Origin: a virus
IMG/VR virus record: IMGVR_UViG_3300013094_000234
Span: 1-26,453 of that record
Direction: 5' to 3' (one strand)
DNA length: 26,453 nucleotides
Made by a program: the position numbers and the translations under genes. The notes beneath the pieces are model-generated. The model did not search any database. It was given only the letters and a program-made list of their open reading frames with translations, and was not told where the DNA came from. This document shows positions 15,179 through 21,190 of this stretch, piece after piece. How positions within the stretch are numbered: position 1 is the stretch's first letter; the number at the start of each line of letters is the position of its first letter.

Positions 15179-15317
15179 GATTCTGTGCTAGGATAGTCCC
15201 TACGTGAAATGCTTCAATCCAGATATTGTAAGGGTCCTTTAATAGATCCTCATTATTAGTTTTCTTAAGCAAATCAAGCCACTCTTGGTATGTTTGCTGA
15301 ACCATTGGGTTGATCAT
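15090..15317 (-). CDS. Hypothetical protein (75 aa), convergent with the last virion gene
   Basis: The start overlaps the stop of the upstream gene (ATGA), which argues that it is real. The 75 residues form a helix-rich N-terminus (YQEWLDLLKKTNNEDLL), then DPYNIWIEAFHVGTILA, then a Gly/Pro/His/Gln-rich tail. It is the most downstream gene of the leftward operon. Its last 89 bases overlap the 3' end of the rightward virion gene on the opposite strand. No domain is recognised. The terminal third is coded in the overlap and may be less constrained. Confidence 0.55.
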   Translation of the reverse strand: MINPMVQQTYQEWLDLLKKTNNEDLLKDPYNIWIEAFHVGTILAQNPRGLVPYILDKPSQGQKPVHLQLVHKDEE

Positions 15318-15556
15318 AGTACGTCTTTCAAATATAGTTTATAGTATCTAACCGCTCGGTTAAGTGCTTGCTTTTTAACCTTGTACTCTTCACACACGTC
15401 AACTTGACGGTGTAAGTAAACAACAACTAAGGATAGCATCTTAATTGTTTCAGAGTGCCAATTAGGGTTGTATGACACAAACTCCTTAAAAAGGAACTTA
15501 CGCTCCTTCAGTGTAAGCTCCTTTAGTTGTTTATAGGTTTCTTTCCAATGGTTCAT
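15314..15556 (-). CDS. Hypothetical basic helical protein (80 aa)
   Basis: It is joined to both neighbours by ATGA overlaps (15553-15556 and 15314-15317). The sequence is rich in Lys, Leu, Tyr and Glu and predicted all helical (ETYKQLKELTLKERKFLF, KKQALNRAVRYYKLYL). It has no TM and no recognisable domain. The basic charge would allow nucleic-acid or protein binding. It follows the ThyX-like gene and is probably cotranslated with it. Confidence 0.5.
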   Translation of the reverse strand: MNHWKETYKQLKELTLKERKFLFKEFVSYNPNWHSETIKMLSLVVVYLHRQVDVCEEYKVKKQALNRAVRYYKLYLKDVL

Positions 15557-16476
15557 CGGTGTTTCTTCTCTATTGCATCAATTTGGTTAAGCAGGTCTTC
15601 CCTAATTTTTAAGTAGGTTTCACTGCCAGCATATTCATCTCTGCCTTTGTTGTGGTAGAACTGCTCTTCACACCAGTCAAAATTATCATTCTTTGCATTT
15701 GGTGGGAAAATGTTTGTCTTGCCTTTGGCAGATTGACGTTGATAAAAAGCATCAGGCTTTCTAAAGTCAACCAATCCCTTCAAGAACGGATATTTCTTAA
15801 GAACCTCTAGCCATAGCTTCATAGCAATAATGTTGTCTACGGTTGTTTGAATTTGTTCATCACCTCGCATAATACAGTACCCGATAAGGTCTTTAATTGT
15901 GCAACGAACCATGTAAAAATGCTCAAAATTCCTAGGCATGATAGTACGAGTATCAAGCCCATGAACGCAACCACTGTCAAGCATGTCAACATACAAGTCT
16001 CTAGCCATTGTAGTAATTGTCTTATATCGTTCATAGAACTCCGGGTTTGCCATTATTGAGGGTTTAACCATTACACGGTCGTCACGCATATCACGATCAC
16101 CATGTACTTGAGCTGCAAAGCTAAATAGTCTATGTCTGATCAGATGTGTTGTATCTATCATGTCGATGCCATTCACGGACCATGTCAGATTGATCGTCTC
16201 CATCGCCGTGGGTAGTAATTCATACCTGAATAGTTCATCAATGGTTTGGTCAATGTCATCCTCAGGGAACTCCCATTGGATCTTATCATTCCATGTGTTC
16301 ATTAAGAAGACTGATATGGTCTTCCTAAACTCTGGAATAGTCGGTGCATGGACTATTTGTACATCAATGTTTTCTAGCTGGTTTACGAACTGAACTGGTC
16401 CGGGTTTGTTTCCGAACTTTAGTTGCGTATGCATCTTTTGTAGGTGCGGCATCTGATTCTTGTTCACTTTTGGCAT
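15553..16476 (-). CDS. thyX: ThyX-like flavin-dependent thymidylate synthase
   Basis: This 307-residue protein would methylate dUMP to dTMP with FAD and methylene-tetrahydrofolate. The ThyX signature is recognisable as RHRLFSFAAQ (residues 114-123) preceded by DMIDTTHLI. The C-terminal half has IMPRNFEHFYMVRCTIKDLIGYCIMR then DEQIQ, matching the ThyX helix that ends in an AQ.EI pattern. The second part of the RHRxxSxNxxSxR motif is changed, reading VHGDR in place of SxR, so activity is not certain. The start at 16476 has a strong SD (AAGGAG) but lies 113 nt inside the previous gene. Upstream genes for dCMP deaminase and an HD nucleotidase make a dTMP-supply role consistent. Confidence 0.75.
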   Translation of the reverse strand: MPKVNKNQMPHLQKMHTQLKFGNKPGPVQFVNQLENIDVQIVHAPTIPEFRKTISVFLMNTWNDKIQWEFPEDDIDQTIDELFRYELLPTAMETINLTWSVNGIDMIDTTHLIRHRLFSFAAQVHGDRDMRDDRVMVKPSIMANPEFYERYKTITTMARDLYVDMLDSGCVHGLDTRTIMPRNFEHFYMVRCTIKDLIGYCIMRGDEQIQTTVDNIIAMKLWLEVLKKYPFLKGLVDFRKPDAFYQRQSAKGKTNIFPPNAKNDNFDWCEEQFYHNKGRDEYAGSETYLKIREDLLNQIDAIEKKHR

Positions 16477-16759
16477 ATCTAACTCCTTGTTTAACTTTGT
16501 TTAAATGTAACTCTACTAACCTGGCATAACCTGCAATGTCTGTCCAACTATCCACATGGTCGGGTGAAACCGCCAATCTAGATAATTTCATAACAATCTT
16601 TGAAAAGAATAAATAGTAGATAGGTGGTAATGGCAGTTTGTACTGATCAAAATACCTACCTTTTATTATTTCAAGGATTTGTGCTTCACATGTTATACCC
16701 TCAAAAAAATCACCGTAGACCTCTTGGCGGTCTTGCAGAACTTCGTCTATCATTTTCAT
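16364..16759 (-). CDS. DUF6378-like phage protein with basic C-terminal extension
   Basis: This 131-residue protein has the typical start ...LQDRQEVYGDF, a FFSKIVMKLSRLA helix and the conserved DSWTDIAGYARLVE motif. This set marks the DUF6378 family, which is widespread in phages, helical and possibly MazG-like or nucleotide-related. From about residue 95 the chain continues as a Lys/Arg/Thr/Ser-rich tail (RKQTRTSSVRKPARKH). That tail is encoded in a second frame over the first 113 bases of the ThyX-like gene. The start overlaps the stop of the HD gene (ATGA). The function of the family is not established. Confidence 0.65.
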   Translation of the reverse strand: MKMIDEVLQDRQEVYGDFFEGITCEAQILEIIKGRYFDQYKLPLPPIYYLFFSKIVMKLSRLAVSPDHVDSWTDIAGYARLVELHLNKVKQGVRYAKSEQESDAAPTKDAYATKVRKQTRTSSVRKPARKH

Positions 16760-17268
16760 GGCTTCACCTTATACGGTTTAAGTTTTTCCTCAAGTTCAAG
16801 TAGACGTCTACCACTGTTGATGTAAACGTCCTCCATATAACCACCATTACCCATGTTAAGCTCGTTCTTAGAATACTGGCGGCATTGGAGAGCGTCTGCA
16901 TAATGTACGACCATAGACTCAACTGAGCCATCATGGTACATGTTGCAATAATCGGCAACCTCTAAAGGAAACCTCTTTACTATTTGTTCTTCAGCTTCTT
17001 TTAAAGCTTGTGCAACCATAGGAAAGTTCTTTTTAACCAAATGGTTTACATCAGATATTTCCATCTCTGCAAGATCATGGCAAATAGCAATCTTAATAGC
17101 TCGGTCTACGTCAAACCTATAGTCATTAGCCATGAGCAATACACCAAGAGCCACAAAGAAGCTATGACTAGCTACGCTCTCTTGATGAATTACAGGCTTC
17201 ATGCTGTAACGTTTGGTATGCTCCAATGAGTAACTATTAAGAAAAAATTGTTGAAGTTGTTTATTCAT
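16756..17268 (-). CDS. HD-domain nucleotide phosphohydrolase (YfbR-like 5'-nucleotidase)
   Basis: I start at ATG 17268 because GGAG lies about 7 bases upstream; a longer frame to 17340 has no SD. This gives 170 residues. The HD metal-binding set is visible: His35 (SVASHSF), His64-Asp65 (ICHDLAEMEISD) and Asp125 (VVHYADALQ). The CHDLAE and downstream Glu/Asp pattern fits the YfbR-like dNMP 5'-nucleotidases. Such enzymes dephosphorylate dNMPs and adjust pools, for example removing dUMP/dCMP products. It overlaps the upstream gene by 8 nt and precedes the DUF6378-like gene with an ATGA overlap. Confidence 0.8.
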   Translation of the reverse strand: MNKQLQQFFLNSYSLEHTKRYSMKPVIHQESVASHSFFVALGVLLMANDYRFDVDRAIKIAICHDLAEMEISDVNHLVKKNFPMVAQALKEAEEQIVKRFPLEVADYCNMYHDGSVESMVVHYADALQCRQYSKNELNMGNGGYMEDVYINSGRRLLELEEKLKPYKVKP

Positions 17269-17497
17269 GCGTTTTCTCCAAATGTTTCTTAATCCAATCA
17301 TCCAACTTTTCATGCAACCATTCAATATTACGCTCACCAACTGATTTGCCGTTATCCGTTATTCTAGGGTCAGTCAAAATATCTTTGATGATATCTCCTG
17401 AAGTGAACGTGATGGTGCTTCCGTCATGTGTCGTGTTTACATTTAATCCGACTCCTTTATGAGAAACGCCAAATCCAGATATTAAAACTTCATTCAT
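17261..17497 (-). CDS. Hypothetical protein (78 aa)
   Basis: ATG 17497 follows AAGGAAAG at the proper distance; the frame extends further upstream but without support. The product begins MNEVLISGFGVSHKGVGLNV and has a beta-rich first half (GVGLNVNTTHDGSTITFTSG). A charged helical C-terminus with WLHEKLDDWIKKHLEK follows. It shows no TM, no signal peptide and no known motif. It sits between a small lipoprotein gene (8-nt overlap) and the HD nucleotidase gene (8-nt overlap), so its expression is tied to both. Confidence 0.5.
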   Translation of the reverse strand: MNEVLISGFGVSHKGVGLNVNTTHDGSTITFTSGDIIKDILTDPRITDNGKSVGERNIEWLHEKLDDWIKKHLEKTHE

Positions 17498-17672
17498 GTG
17501 TTCTTTCCTTTTTACAAACATAATTTGGGTACTCTTGCATATAACCAATTCCTTTGGATGCATCAATTGGTTGCCAAACATAATAGTACCCTTGTTGAAT
17601 TAATACCCCTCCTTGCTCCTCACAGCTTGGCCCACAACCTGATAAAAGCAAACAAAGCATTAATACTTTCAT
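17490..17672 (-). CDS. Very small Cys-containing lipoprotein (60 aa)
   Basis: The start is preceded by AAGGA. The N-terminus MKVLMLCLLLSGC is a minimal signal peptide with a lipobox ending at Cys13. The mature part has only ~47 residues with two further Cys (PSCEEQGG and NYVCKKE), probably a disulfide, and a central YYYVW/GIGYM stretch. An extracytoplasmic, lipid-anchored location is expected. It is one of three such genes in the leftward replication operon. The function is unknown; superinfection exclusion is one possibility for phage lipoproteins of this size. Confidence 0.6.
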   Translation of the reverse strand: MKVLMLCLLLSGCGPSCEEQGGVLIQQGYYYVWQPIDASKGIGYMQEYPNYVCKKERTHE

Positions 17673-17683
17673 GTGTTTTTCCT

Positions 17684-18151
17684 TTATTCATAGTCAATAG
17701 TCTCCTCGGACCAGTTTTTACGCTTAAACACACCGGACTTTGTAATATCCTCTAATGCTTGGTCAAGTTGTCCAAAGCTACGGACTATGGACCCTGTGGA
17801 TGCAAGCACTAAATTAAACTTCTGGCCTGGCTTACCATCCAACCACATATAAATAATTGGCAAATTATTGGCGTATGACCAACCAGCTTCAAATAATGTG
17901 CCTGGATCTTTACCGTCAGTCACTACAACAACTAAGTCAGTGTTATACAAAGCCTGTATATTCACTGCCAATACATGCTCAGGTATCATTGTCTTTGGGT
18001 CAAACATACAATCATCCTTAGGACTAAAGTATGTTAAATCATGAAGCTTCAAATGATGCTTAATAGTCTCAACAACTTCAATCTGTGCAGGATTAAAGAA
18101 TGGTGAAGCTATATACACATGGGGTTTGTTGTTAATTGTTTGCATGATCAT
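17684..18151 (-). CDS. Nucleoside 2-deoxyribosyltransferase-like protein
   Basis: This 155-residue protein has the family core: VYIASPFFNPAQIEVVE at the N-terminus, FSPKDDCMF, a central DLVVVVTDGKDPGTLFEAGWSYANN and a C-terminal NLVLASTGSIV. In this family the Glu of the GT-x-x-E-x-G segment (here GTLFEAGW) is the catalytic nucleophile that exchanges bases on deoxyribose. The role here may be pyrimidine deoxynucleoside salvage. The alternative start (ATG at 18145) is only two codons in. The gene is first after a putative internal promoter and the SD is AAGGAAAGGAA. Related folds hydrolyse nucleotides or NAD, so the substrate is open. Confidence 0.8.
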   Translation of the reverse strand: MIMQTINNKPHVYIASPFFNPAQIEVVETIKHHLKLHDLTYFSPKDDCMFDPKTMIPEHVLAVNIQALYNTDLVVVVTDGKDPGTLFEAGWSYANNLPIIYMWLDGKPGQKFNLVLASTGSIVRSFGQLDQALEDITKSGVFKRKNWSEETIDYE

Positions 18152-18167
18152 TTCCTTTCCTTTTGTT

Positions 18168-18191
18168 ATTTACTAAAGTACACATTATACA
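18168..18191 (-). promoter_or_regulatory. Internal leftward promoter with palindromic operator-like box
   Basis: On the minus strand TGTATAATG (18183-18191) contains a perfect TATAAT (18184-18189) and overlaps the stop codon of the helicase gene. Directly downstream lies TACTTTAGTAAAT (18168-18180), part of the imperfect palindrome TGTACT-TT-AGTAAA. The -35 is weak. The same two boxes recur, in reverse order, at 25632-25659. Transcription starting here would drive the deoxyribosyltransferase, HD and ThyX genes. Confidence 0.55.
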
Positions 18192-19558
18192 TATCTATTT
18201 GCATAATCTTTAATTGCATTCATTAAAGATTGTTGAGTTTTGTCTTTACTCTCTACAGCTGCCACAATGGCCTCATCGATCGTGTCTTTTGCAATGATCT
18301 GATGAACCACGATATTATTCTTTTGACCTTGTCTCCAAAGCCGACGAATAAACTGATCATAGATCTCGAGAGACCACGTATTGCTAAACCAAATGACTGC
18401 ATGCCCTGAACCTTGTAAGTTCAACCCATGCCCTGCCGACTGTGGGTGAGCCAGCAACACCGGTGTTAACCCTTTATTCCAATCATCTATGATGTCATTC
18501 ATAGCATCACCAGACACACCAGAACCAATCACAGGGGCATCTGGAAATTTCTTTTTAAGCCTTATTAGATCATGCTTAAAATGATAGCCTATGAGGCACG
18601 GTTTGCCATTAAGCCCCTCCACAATTTCCTCAACCGCAGATATTTTCTCATCATGTAGATTTTTAGTTTCTTTTTCAGTGCCATCGACATAGATTGCCCC
18701 ATTTGCTATTTGTTGACATTTACCAATAGAGACTGCAGCTGTTGATGCTGTAACTCTGCCATCTTCAAGATCAATTAACAATTTACTCTCAAATTCTCGA
18801 TAAATCATATTAATTGCTTTAGGCAGCTCTATATACACTTTATTGACTATTAACTCAGGCATGTCTAAATAGTCTTCAGCCTTCATTCGTAGTACTTTAT
18901 CTGCAAGAGCCTCGTGAATTCTCTCTTCAGCCCCTGTCTTTAAAGCCCATGTATAGCCGCCATAGCCGGTTTGATAAAAATAATTTGTTCTAAAATGAGT
19001 AATGTACTTACCAAAAGTTGCACCACGGTCAATTACTAACTGTGGTCCAAACACATCCAACAAACTATTTGGTGCAGGTGACCCTGTTAACCCAAAGCGT
19101 CGTTTAAATTTATCCAACATCGTAGCTAATGCTTTAAACCGCTCGGTTCTTGTATTTTTTAAATAGCTAATCTCATCCACAATCAACACATCATAAGGAA
19201 AACCCTTTTTATGGTTTGCTAATTGCTTTGAGATCCAACCAAGCGTCTCAAAATTAGTTACATGAATAAAGTCATTGTTGGCAAACCTATGTTCTTTCTT
19301 AGGCCCATGAATAATACTAATAGTGAGCTCATTAAAGTTATCCCACTTTTTAATCTCTTCAGTCCAAACTGCATAAGCAGGTCTTAAAGGCGCAACAATT
19401 AAAACTTTATTCGCTGCCCCGGCTTTCTTCAGAATCTTCAAAGACTCCAATGTGATACTTGTTTTCCCTAGACCCGGATCCAACCATAACTGTCCCGAGC
19501 CGTTTTCTATTAGGAACTTCACGGCGTTTTGTTGATATTGATGCGGATTCCAATGCAT
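18185..19558 (-). CDS. SNF2/DEAD-type superfamily 2 helicase
   Basis: This 457-residue ATPase has SF2 motifs in order: the N-terminal HQYQQNAV (Q-like), Walker A DPGLGKTSI (27-35), VLIVAPL (Ia), Walker B VLIVDEISYLKN with DE at 128-129, motif III GLTGSPAPN (156-164) and, in the second RecA-like domain, SAGHGLNLQ (V) and QFIRRLWRQGQ (VI). The SAGHGxNLQ plus RxxRxxQ set is that of SNF2-like translocases. It probably remodels or unwinds DNA in replication or recombination. It lies next to a VRR-NUC nuclease, a common phage pairing. The gene begins 152 nt inside the nuclease gene, without a strong SD. Confidence 0.9.
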   Translation of the reverse strand: MHWNPHQYQQNAVKFLIENGSGQLWLDPGLGKTSITLESLKILKKAGAANKVLIVAPLRPAYAVWTEEIKKWDNFNELTISIIHGPKKEHRFANNDFIHVTNFETLGWISKQLANHKKGFPYDVLIVDEISYLKNTRTERFKALATMLDKFKRRFGLTGSPAPNSLLDVFGPQLVIDRGATFGKYITHFRTNYFYQTGYGGYTWALKTGAEERIHEALADKVLRMKAEDYLDMPELIVNKVYIELPKAINMIYREFESKLLIDLEDGRVTASTAAVSIGKCQQIANGAIYVDGTEKETKNLHDEKISAVEEIVEGLNGKPCLIGYHFKHDLIRLKKKFPDAPVIGSGVSGDAMNDIIDDWNKGLTPVLLAHPQSAGHGLNLQGSGHAVIWFSNTWSLEIYDQFIRRLWRQGQKNNIVVHQIIAKDTIDEAIVAAVESKDKTQQSLMNAIKDYANRYV

Positions 19559-19820
19559 TTGTTATTTCCTCTTTTGTTCTTAGTACTAAGATAATATGTT
19601 TTAAGTCTTTTAATGTCTGATGCACAACCTCTTGTCTAGCCGATAGCTTTCCAGTCGGTGTCTTAAGCTCTACCCAAATCACTTTACGGTTAATAATCAC
19701 AATCCGATCAGGCCAACCGGTTGAGAACTTTAAATGTAATTTGATATTGGCTAAGCCTAGTCGTTTACACTCTTTACTAAAGAATGTTTCAAGATGCCGT
19801 TCAAGAACTTTAGTTACCAT
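19407..19820 (-). CDS. VRR-NUC domain nuclease
   Basis: This 137-residue PD-(D/E)xK nuclease has GWPDRIVI (Asp38), VIWVELKTPTGKLS (Glu51-x-Lys53) and QEVVHQTL, the standard VRR-NUC core. The family cuts branched DNA, resembling a minimal Holliday-junction or flap nuclease. The core ends near residue 90, exactly where the helicase gene begins. The last ~47 residues (Ser/Arg/Glu-rich, with RREVPNRKRLG and SGSRENK) are encoded in a frame overlapping the helicase N-terminus. It follows the RecB-like nuclease gene with a short ATGGTAA overlap. Confidence 0.85.
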   Translation of the reverse strand: MVTKVLERHLETFFSKECKRLGLANIKLHLKFSTGWPDRIVIINRKVIWVELKTPTGKLSARQEVVHQTLKDLKHIILVLRTKEEITNALESASISTKRREVPNRKRLGTVMVGSGSRENKYHIGVFEDSEESRGSE

Positions 19821-20449
19821 TTACAAGGCCCTCCATTAGCTTTCCTAAAATAACAAAACTTACACAAGCCGGATGGATTAGGTATGTAAAGTGTGTCATT
19901 AGCAATTTGCTCAATTCTAAAATCTAGCTCTGCGCATAATTGTGTAAGTTGACTTCTTGTGTATGTTTTATCCGGTGCATGCTTGTTATGGTCTATGTAG
20001 TCAATTTGTGTAACCACATTGTCAACATGCGGAAAAATAAGAAATACAACAGTTGCATAGACTTTAAGTTGGTCAGAGTAATCACGCTCTTTACCTGTTT
20101 TCCAGTCCGATACAAATGCTGTCTTATCATTAATGCATAGCACATCAATAATGCCTCTAAACACTGCTTCATCAGAGCTATAGTCACAAGCTGTGCCATT
20201 CTTAGTAATACCAAATTTGTATTCCGGCATTGCTCGTTTAGCTTTAAGCTCGTTAATATAGTCTAACCACCATGTACGTGACTCATCAAGCAAAGGTAGT
20301 TCAAGAATTGCTTTCTCAAACTCACTATGTATAGTTGTACCACGCTCAGCGGCTGGACCGGACGGCTCTTTAAGCTTGTCTATTCTAGTTAGCTTATACT
20401 TATAAGCGCATTGATCATATGTTTTAAGGCCTGAGTATGAATATTTCAT
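19814..20449 (-). CDS. RecB/Cas4-like PD-(D/E)XK exonuclease
   Basis: This 211-residue nuclease starts with KYSYSGLKTYDQCAYKYKL (Cys14) and has GTTIHSEFE (His41), FRGIIDVLC (Asp102), VSDWKTGK (Asp115, Lys117) and DQLKVYATVVF (Gln127, Tyr131). It ends with a Cys cluster C196-x2-C199...C209. With Cys14 this makes the four-Cys pattern that binds a 4Fe-4S cluster in Cas4/AddB-type exonucleases. It probably acts in recombination or DNA-end processing beside the helicase and VRR-NUC genes. No other CRISPR genes or arrays are present, so Cas4 here means fold only. Confidence 0.85.
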   Translation of the reverse strand: MKYSYSGLKTYDQCAYKYKLTRIDKLKEPSGPAAERGTTIHSEFEKAILELPLLDESRTWWLDYINELKAKRAMPEYKFGITKNGTACDYSSDEAVFRGIIDVLCINDKTAFVSDWKTGKERDYSDQLKVYATVVFLIFPHVDNVVTQIDYIDHNKHAPDKTYTRSQLTQLCAELDFRIEQIANDTLYIPNPSGLCKFCYFRKANGGPCKW

Positions 20450-20577
20450 TCTTGGTTGACTTTAACTTGTACTGATTTAGCAGTGTTAATGAGATGATCT
20501 ACCTCTTTTGCAATAGCAACTACTCCGTAGTTTGCTACAAATAGACCGAGAATAAACCCAACTATTAAATTAATCAT
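20446..20577 (-). CDS. 43-aa single-TM protein
   Basis: ATG 20577 overlaps the upstream stop (ATGA, 20574-20577), and the stop overlaps the nuclease start (ATGA). The 43 residues have an N-terminal TM (MINLIVGFILGLFVANYGVV) and a short charged helix (IAKEVDHLINTAKSV). The precise overlaps on both sides and the absence of any other gene in the gap support a real gene. Tiny one-TM proteins with this N-terminus are seen in other phages; the role is unknown. Confidence 0.65.
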   Translation of the reverse strand: MINLIVGFILGLFVANYGVVAIAKEVDHLINTAKSVQVKVNQE

Positions 20578-20858
20578 TTCAGCACCTCCGATGATTTCAA
20601 CTCACCTGTTTCGCCATCAAATACAACTTTCATATTTGATTCTGGTCTTCTTTCAACATAACCCCAAAACATAGGCATTTCAAGATACCTAACAATATCT
20701 GGCTTAGGTTCTGGTTTTATTCTGTAAAAAAAATGTTCACCCCATGCAGGAGTTCTAACATCTTCCCATTTGTCATTTTCATGTGATTTACATTGAATCT
20801 GAGCCCCATCTGCCCAAGCGTGAATTAAATCTGCGTGTTTATGTCTCATTTGTCTCAT
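20574..20858 (-). CDS. Conserved phage protein (94 aa) with KHADLIHAWA motif
   Basis: ATG 20858 overlaps the upstream stop (ATGA) and has a strong GGAGGT SD upstream; an internal ATG at 20849 is possible. The N-terminus RHKHADLIHAWADGAQIQ, a middle KWEDVRTPAWGEHFFYRIKPEPKPD and a beta-strand-rich end match a family of small proteins common in phage genomes (K-H-A-x-x-I-x-x-W-A...YRIKP). No function has been established for it. It is soluble and without Cys clusters. Confidence 0.7.
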   Translation of the reverse strand: MRQMRHKHADLIHAWADGAQIQCKSHENDKWEDVRTPAWGEHFFYRIKPEPKPDIVRYLEMPMFWGYVERRPESNMKVVFDGETGELKSSEVLK

Positions 20859-21190
20859 TTAAGTACCTCCACTTTAGTTGCAAATCTTCCTTGAGTACAA
20901 AAAGCAAATCTTTGTTGGTCATAAGTGATCTTAACCAACTGCCCTTCTTCATTTGCTTTTTTAAGTATTTCAGCATCAGGTCTGCTGACAACAATCCATA
21001 TGTCTTCATTAGATACTGAACCAACACCATTGCGTATAACGCCTAAAGACAAATCAACATCTATAAAGTCAGAACAAAGTATAGGTGTGTTATTCATCAC
21101 ACGCTTAACTTGTCCAACTGCTTCTGTATCTCTTGAAGCATACCCACAAGATGTTAAAACTAATGCTAATAAAATTGTTGCTACTTTCAT
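20855..21190 (-). CDS. Small lipoprotein (111 aa)
   Basis: A signal peptide with lipobox (KVATILLALVLTSC, Cys15) precedes a beta-rich mature domain: VGQVKRVMNNTPILCSDFIDVDLSLGVIRNGVGS, EDIWIVVSRPDAEIL and LVKITYDQQRF. Two Cys in the mature part probably pair. Similar lipoproteins (TGCGYA...GQVKxVxxNTPIxC) occur in other phages and prophages with unknown role. It overlaps DNA polymerase upstream and the KHADLI gene downstream by ATGA, so it is expressed with replication genes even though its product should sit in the envelope. Confidence 0.7.
   Translation of the reverse strand: MKVATILLALVLTSCGYASRDTEAVGQVKRVMNNTPILCSDFIDVDLSLGVIRNGVGSVSNEDIWIVVSRPDAEILKKANEEGQLVKITYDQQRFAFCTQGRFATKVEVLK

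Noticed and set aside
15174-15192. CCTAG/CTAGG hairpin after the last virion gene as a terminator
   Set aside because: Only 5 bp with a 9-nt loop and no U tract on either strand; part of it is coding on the minus strand.
15847-16529. Several plus-strand frames across the ThyX region
   Set aside because: Shadows of the leftward ThyX/DUF6378 genes; no SD and no recognisable products.
17269-17340. Longer N-terminus for the HD protein
   Set aside because: GGAG precedes the ATG at 17268, and the extra residues are not part of the HD domain and overlap the upstream gene.
19814-20449. CRISPR-Cas locus suggested by the Cas4-like nuclease
   Set aside because: No repeat-spacer array and no other cas gene in the window; the same fold is common as a phage exonuclease.
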